From NCBI RefSeq assembly GCF_014640315.1, contig NZ_BMGS01000006.1, positions 186,001-250,000 on the forward strand: a stretch of DNA of 64,000 nucleotides. The letters run 5' to 3'. Within the stretch, counting starts at the first letter, position 1, and every line of letters starts with the position of its first letter. Under the pieces are notes generated by a model. It saw only the letters and a list, made by a program, of their open reading frames with translations, was not told where the DNA came from and ran no database searches. Positions 62,343 through 64,000 of the stretch are shown in pieces. Both the position numbers and the translations under genes were made by a program. This DNA comes from Hymenobacter glacieicola (GTDB lineage: Bacteria; Bacteroidota; Bacteroidia; Cytophagales; Hymenobacteraceae).

Positions 62343-63398
62343 TTAGCGTACCGGCTGTGGCTCCCGCGAACGGTGCAGGGAGGAGGTGCGAATGATGAGC
62401 TCGGGCTTAAGCACCAAGTGGGGCGGCTCGTAGGCCGGGCCGCGCTTGAGCAGCTGCAAGAACAGGCGCACAGCCGTTTCGCCCATTTGCTCGGCCCGTT
62501 GGTCAACTACCGTTAGGTGGGGCTGGGTCATGGTGGTGAAGGGCTCATTGCTGAAGCAGGCCAGGGCAATGTCCTGGGGTACGCGCAGGGGCTTTTCCCG
62601 CAGCACTTCCAGGGCCCCCACGGAGGGAATGGCGTAGGCGGCAAACACCCCATCCAGCTCCGGCACCAATGCCAGCAGGTGCTGCATGGCCAGGCGGCCG
62701 GCATCGTGGGTCAAGGCGGGCAAAGCATACACCTGCTGCTCCTCGAAGGGCAGACCGTGAGCTTCCAGCGCGGCTTTATAGCCCAAAAAGCGGTTACGGC
62801 TGGTGTTCAGGTGCTGCGGACCGGCCAAGTGGGCAATGCGGGTGCAGCCCTGCTCAATCAGGTGGCGCACAGCCTGGTAAGCACCCTGAAAGTCATCGAG
62901 CACCACGGCCATGCTGCGCGGTAGGTCCGGGGCCCGGTCGAAGAATACCAGCGGCGTGCCCTGCCGGCGAACTTGCTCAAAGTGCTCAACCTGGTCGAGG
63001 GTAGTAGCCGAAACCGACATCAGGATACCCTCTACCTGGGCGGCCAGCAGGGTTTCGATGTTGCGCTGTTCGCGCTGTACATCCTCGTTGGACTGGCACA
63101 GCAGCACGTTGAAGCCTTCCCGGGTGGCTACTTTCTCGATGCCATTCATGACGGCCGGAAAAAAGTAGCCCTTGATGTGGGGCACGATGACGCCGAGGGT
63201 TTTGCTATGGCCTTTGCGCAGGGCTGCGGCCAACTGGTTGGGCCGGTAATTCAGCTCCTGGGCTAGTTGCCGCACTCGCTCCTTGGTAGCTTCCCCAATG
63301 TCCCGGTGGTCTGCCAGGGCCCGCGACACGGTGGACGTGGACAGGTTCAGTTGCCGGGCCAAATCCCGGAGGGAAGTTTGCTGCTTTTTGACGGCCAT
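62343..63398 (-). CDS. LacI/GalR-family transcriptional regulator
   Basis: 351 residues. HTH at about 8-31 (TSLRDLARQLNLSTSTVSRA), hinge LNYRPNQLAAALRKGHSK, then a periplasmic-binding-like effector domain (TLGVIVPHIKGYFFPAVMNG; VFFDRAPDL; DGVFAAYAIPSVGALEV). The effector is unknown, probably a sugar. Its operator was not located. The cupin gene starts 64 bp after its stop. Confidence 0.93.
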   Translation of the reverse strand: MAVKKQQTSLRDLARQLNLSTSTVSRALADHRDIGEATKERVRQLAQELNYRPNQLAAALRKGHSKTLGVIVPHIKGYFFPAVMNGIEKVATREGFNVLLCQSNEDVQREQRNIETLLAAQVEGILMSVSATTLDQVEHFEQVRRQGTPLVFFDRAPDLPRSMAVVLDDFQGAYQAVRHLIEQGCTRIAHLAGPQHLNTSRNRFLGYKAALEAHGLPFEEQQVYALPALTHDAGRLAMQHLLALVPELDGVFAAYAIPSVGALEVLREKPLRVPQDIALACFSNEPFTTMTQPHLTVVDQRAEQMGETAVRLFLQLLKRGPAYEPPHLVLKPELIIRTSSLHRSREPQPVR

Positions 63399-63606
63399 AA
63401 GTTGGTGCGCTCAGCGAGAACAGGCGTTGCTCCCGCAGCAAGTAACAACGCAGACGGCAAGAGAGCCACAAAAAACTCGTGAACAAGAAAAAAGTCCGGG
63501 CGGCTGACCGTGTAGTTTTTCCGGCCCTGGCTCATCTGCCGCACACTCCGAAGCTAGGATGCCCAGAGGGGTAAGACCCGGCAAGGACAGCTTATGCAGC
63601 GGCGCG

Positions 63607-63921
63607 CTATTCGATGCTCAGGGCCTTGAGCACCCGTTCCTGGTCCGATAAATCACCTACCAGTTGTCGAACCAGGCCGGGCCGCTTTTTCACCAAGCAC
63701 GGAATGCCCAGCAGGCCTTCTTGGCCGGCGCGCTCGGGGTGCACGTTCAGGTCAACAACATCCAGGGTGTGACGGCCGGAAAGATACTGCCCGCATATGC
63801 GCTGGATATTGGCCAGGGCGCGCAACGACTTGGCGGTGCTACCCACCACAAACAGGTGTAGCTCGTACTCCAATTCGATGAAGGGAAGGTCTTGTCCGGT
63901 AGAAGCAGAGAAAGGTACCAT
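63607..63921 (-). CDS. KaiB-like protein (frame open to window edge)
   Basis: 104 residues from ATG 63921, a thioredoxin-like KaiB fold: YELHLFVVGSTAKSLRALAN, LDVVDLNVHPERAGQEGLLG, IPCLVKKRPG and the end LVGDLSDQERVLKALSIE, close to the cyanobacterial GDLSDREKVL. Outside cyanobacteria such proteins accompany KaiC homologues and are linked to stress or ATPase timing, not proven clocks. The reading frame continues without stop to the window edge, so an upstream fusion cannot be excluded. No KaiC is visible here. Confidence 0.88.
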   Translation of the reverse strand: MVPFSASTGQDLPFIELEYELHLFVVGSTAKSLRALANIQRICGQYLSGRHTLDVVDLNVHPERAGQEGLLGIPCLVKKRPGLVRQLVGDLSDQERVLKALSIE

Positions 63922-64000
63922 ATACAAGACGCACGCTAACAAATACAGCCAAAGAGAGTAGGGGCCAGAGAAAGCCGGCCACGAAGAACTGCAAAAGGTG

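Noticed and set aside
1..64000. CRISPR array, insertion sequence, prophage or toxin-antitoxin locus
   Set aside because: No direct-repeat array with spacers, transposase, integrase, phage structural gene or recognisable toxin-antitoxin pair was seen on either strand.

Overview
This 64 kb chromosomal segment is GC-rich with short AT-rich promoter islands. It most resembles a pigmented environmental Bacteroidota of the Hymenobacter type (Cytophagales, Hymenobacteraceae). That placement is inferred from type IX secretion (T9SS) components and cargo with both kinds of sorting tail, a Bacteroidota-type promoter signature (TTG, 19-21 nt, TAnnTTTG), many short 5' leaders, DUF1343/NamZ, PspC-GIN and Blh genes. 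No IS element, phage, CRISPR array or rRNA operon was found; the only RNA gene seen is a tRNA-Lys.

Layout. 1-3.9 kb: truncated membrane protein, small hypothetical, murI, and a lipoprotein plus glutathionylspermidine-synthase-like pair that resembles E. coli ygiB-ygiC. 4.1-9.2 kb: a curli (nucleation-precipitation) locus: csgE, csgF, a csgG with a long extra C-terminal domain, two curlin-repeat proteins and a CsgC/CsgH-like chaperone. A beta-propeller lipoprotein and a 1046-residue T9SS cargo protein follow. 15-18 kb: isc operon (iscS, iscU, an uncharacterised cysteine-free protein, iscA). 18-20.6 kb: methylmalonyl-CoA epimerase, threonylcarbamoyl-AMP synthase and CCA-adding enzyme. 21-24.2 kb: PspC-GIN membrane protein with its PadR regulator. 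24.5-30.2 kb: PorV/PorQ-like and PorU-like T9SS proteins. 30-43.5 kb: mostly housekeeping genes (folA, fmt, namZ, LolE-like permease, M23 peptidase, PaaE-like reductase, M3 peptidase, thiL, rlmD). 44-49 kb: a 1703-residue T9SS adhesin-like protein with six 84-residue repeats. 49.9-64 kb: SDR, BatE-like protein, tRNA-Lys, Blh carotene dioxygenase, a kinase with two single-domain response regulators, CAP protein, LpxR-like protein, unknown protein, LLM flavin enzyme, CLC transporter, cupin isomerase, LacI regulator and a KaiB-like protein running off the edge.

How it fits together. Much of the window is about the cell surface: curli export and assembly, T9SS maturation plus two very large T9SS substrates, several lipoproteins, lipid A and peptidoglycan enzymes, and a PadR-controlled envelope module. 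Intergenic DNA between convergent genes often holds perfect inverted repeats with stems of 16 to 58 bp. Two of them (about 20.7 and 41.2 kb) share a core sequence and form a dispersed palindromic repeat family. The most distinctive observations are the CsgG fusion, the CsgH-like chaperone in a Bacteroidota curli locus, the palindrome family, and the unexplained gene inside the isc operon.
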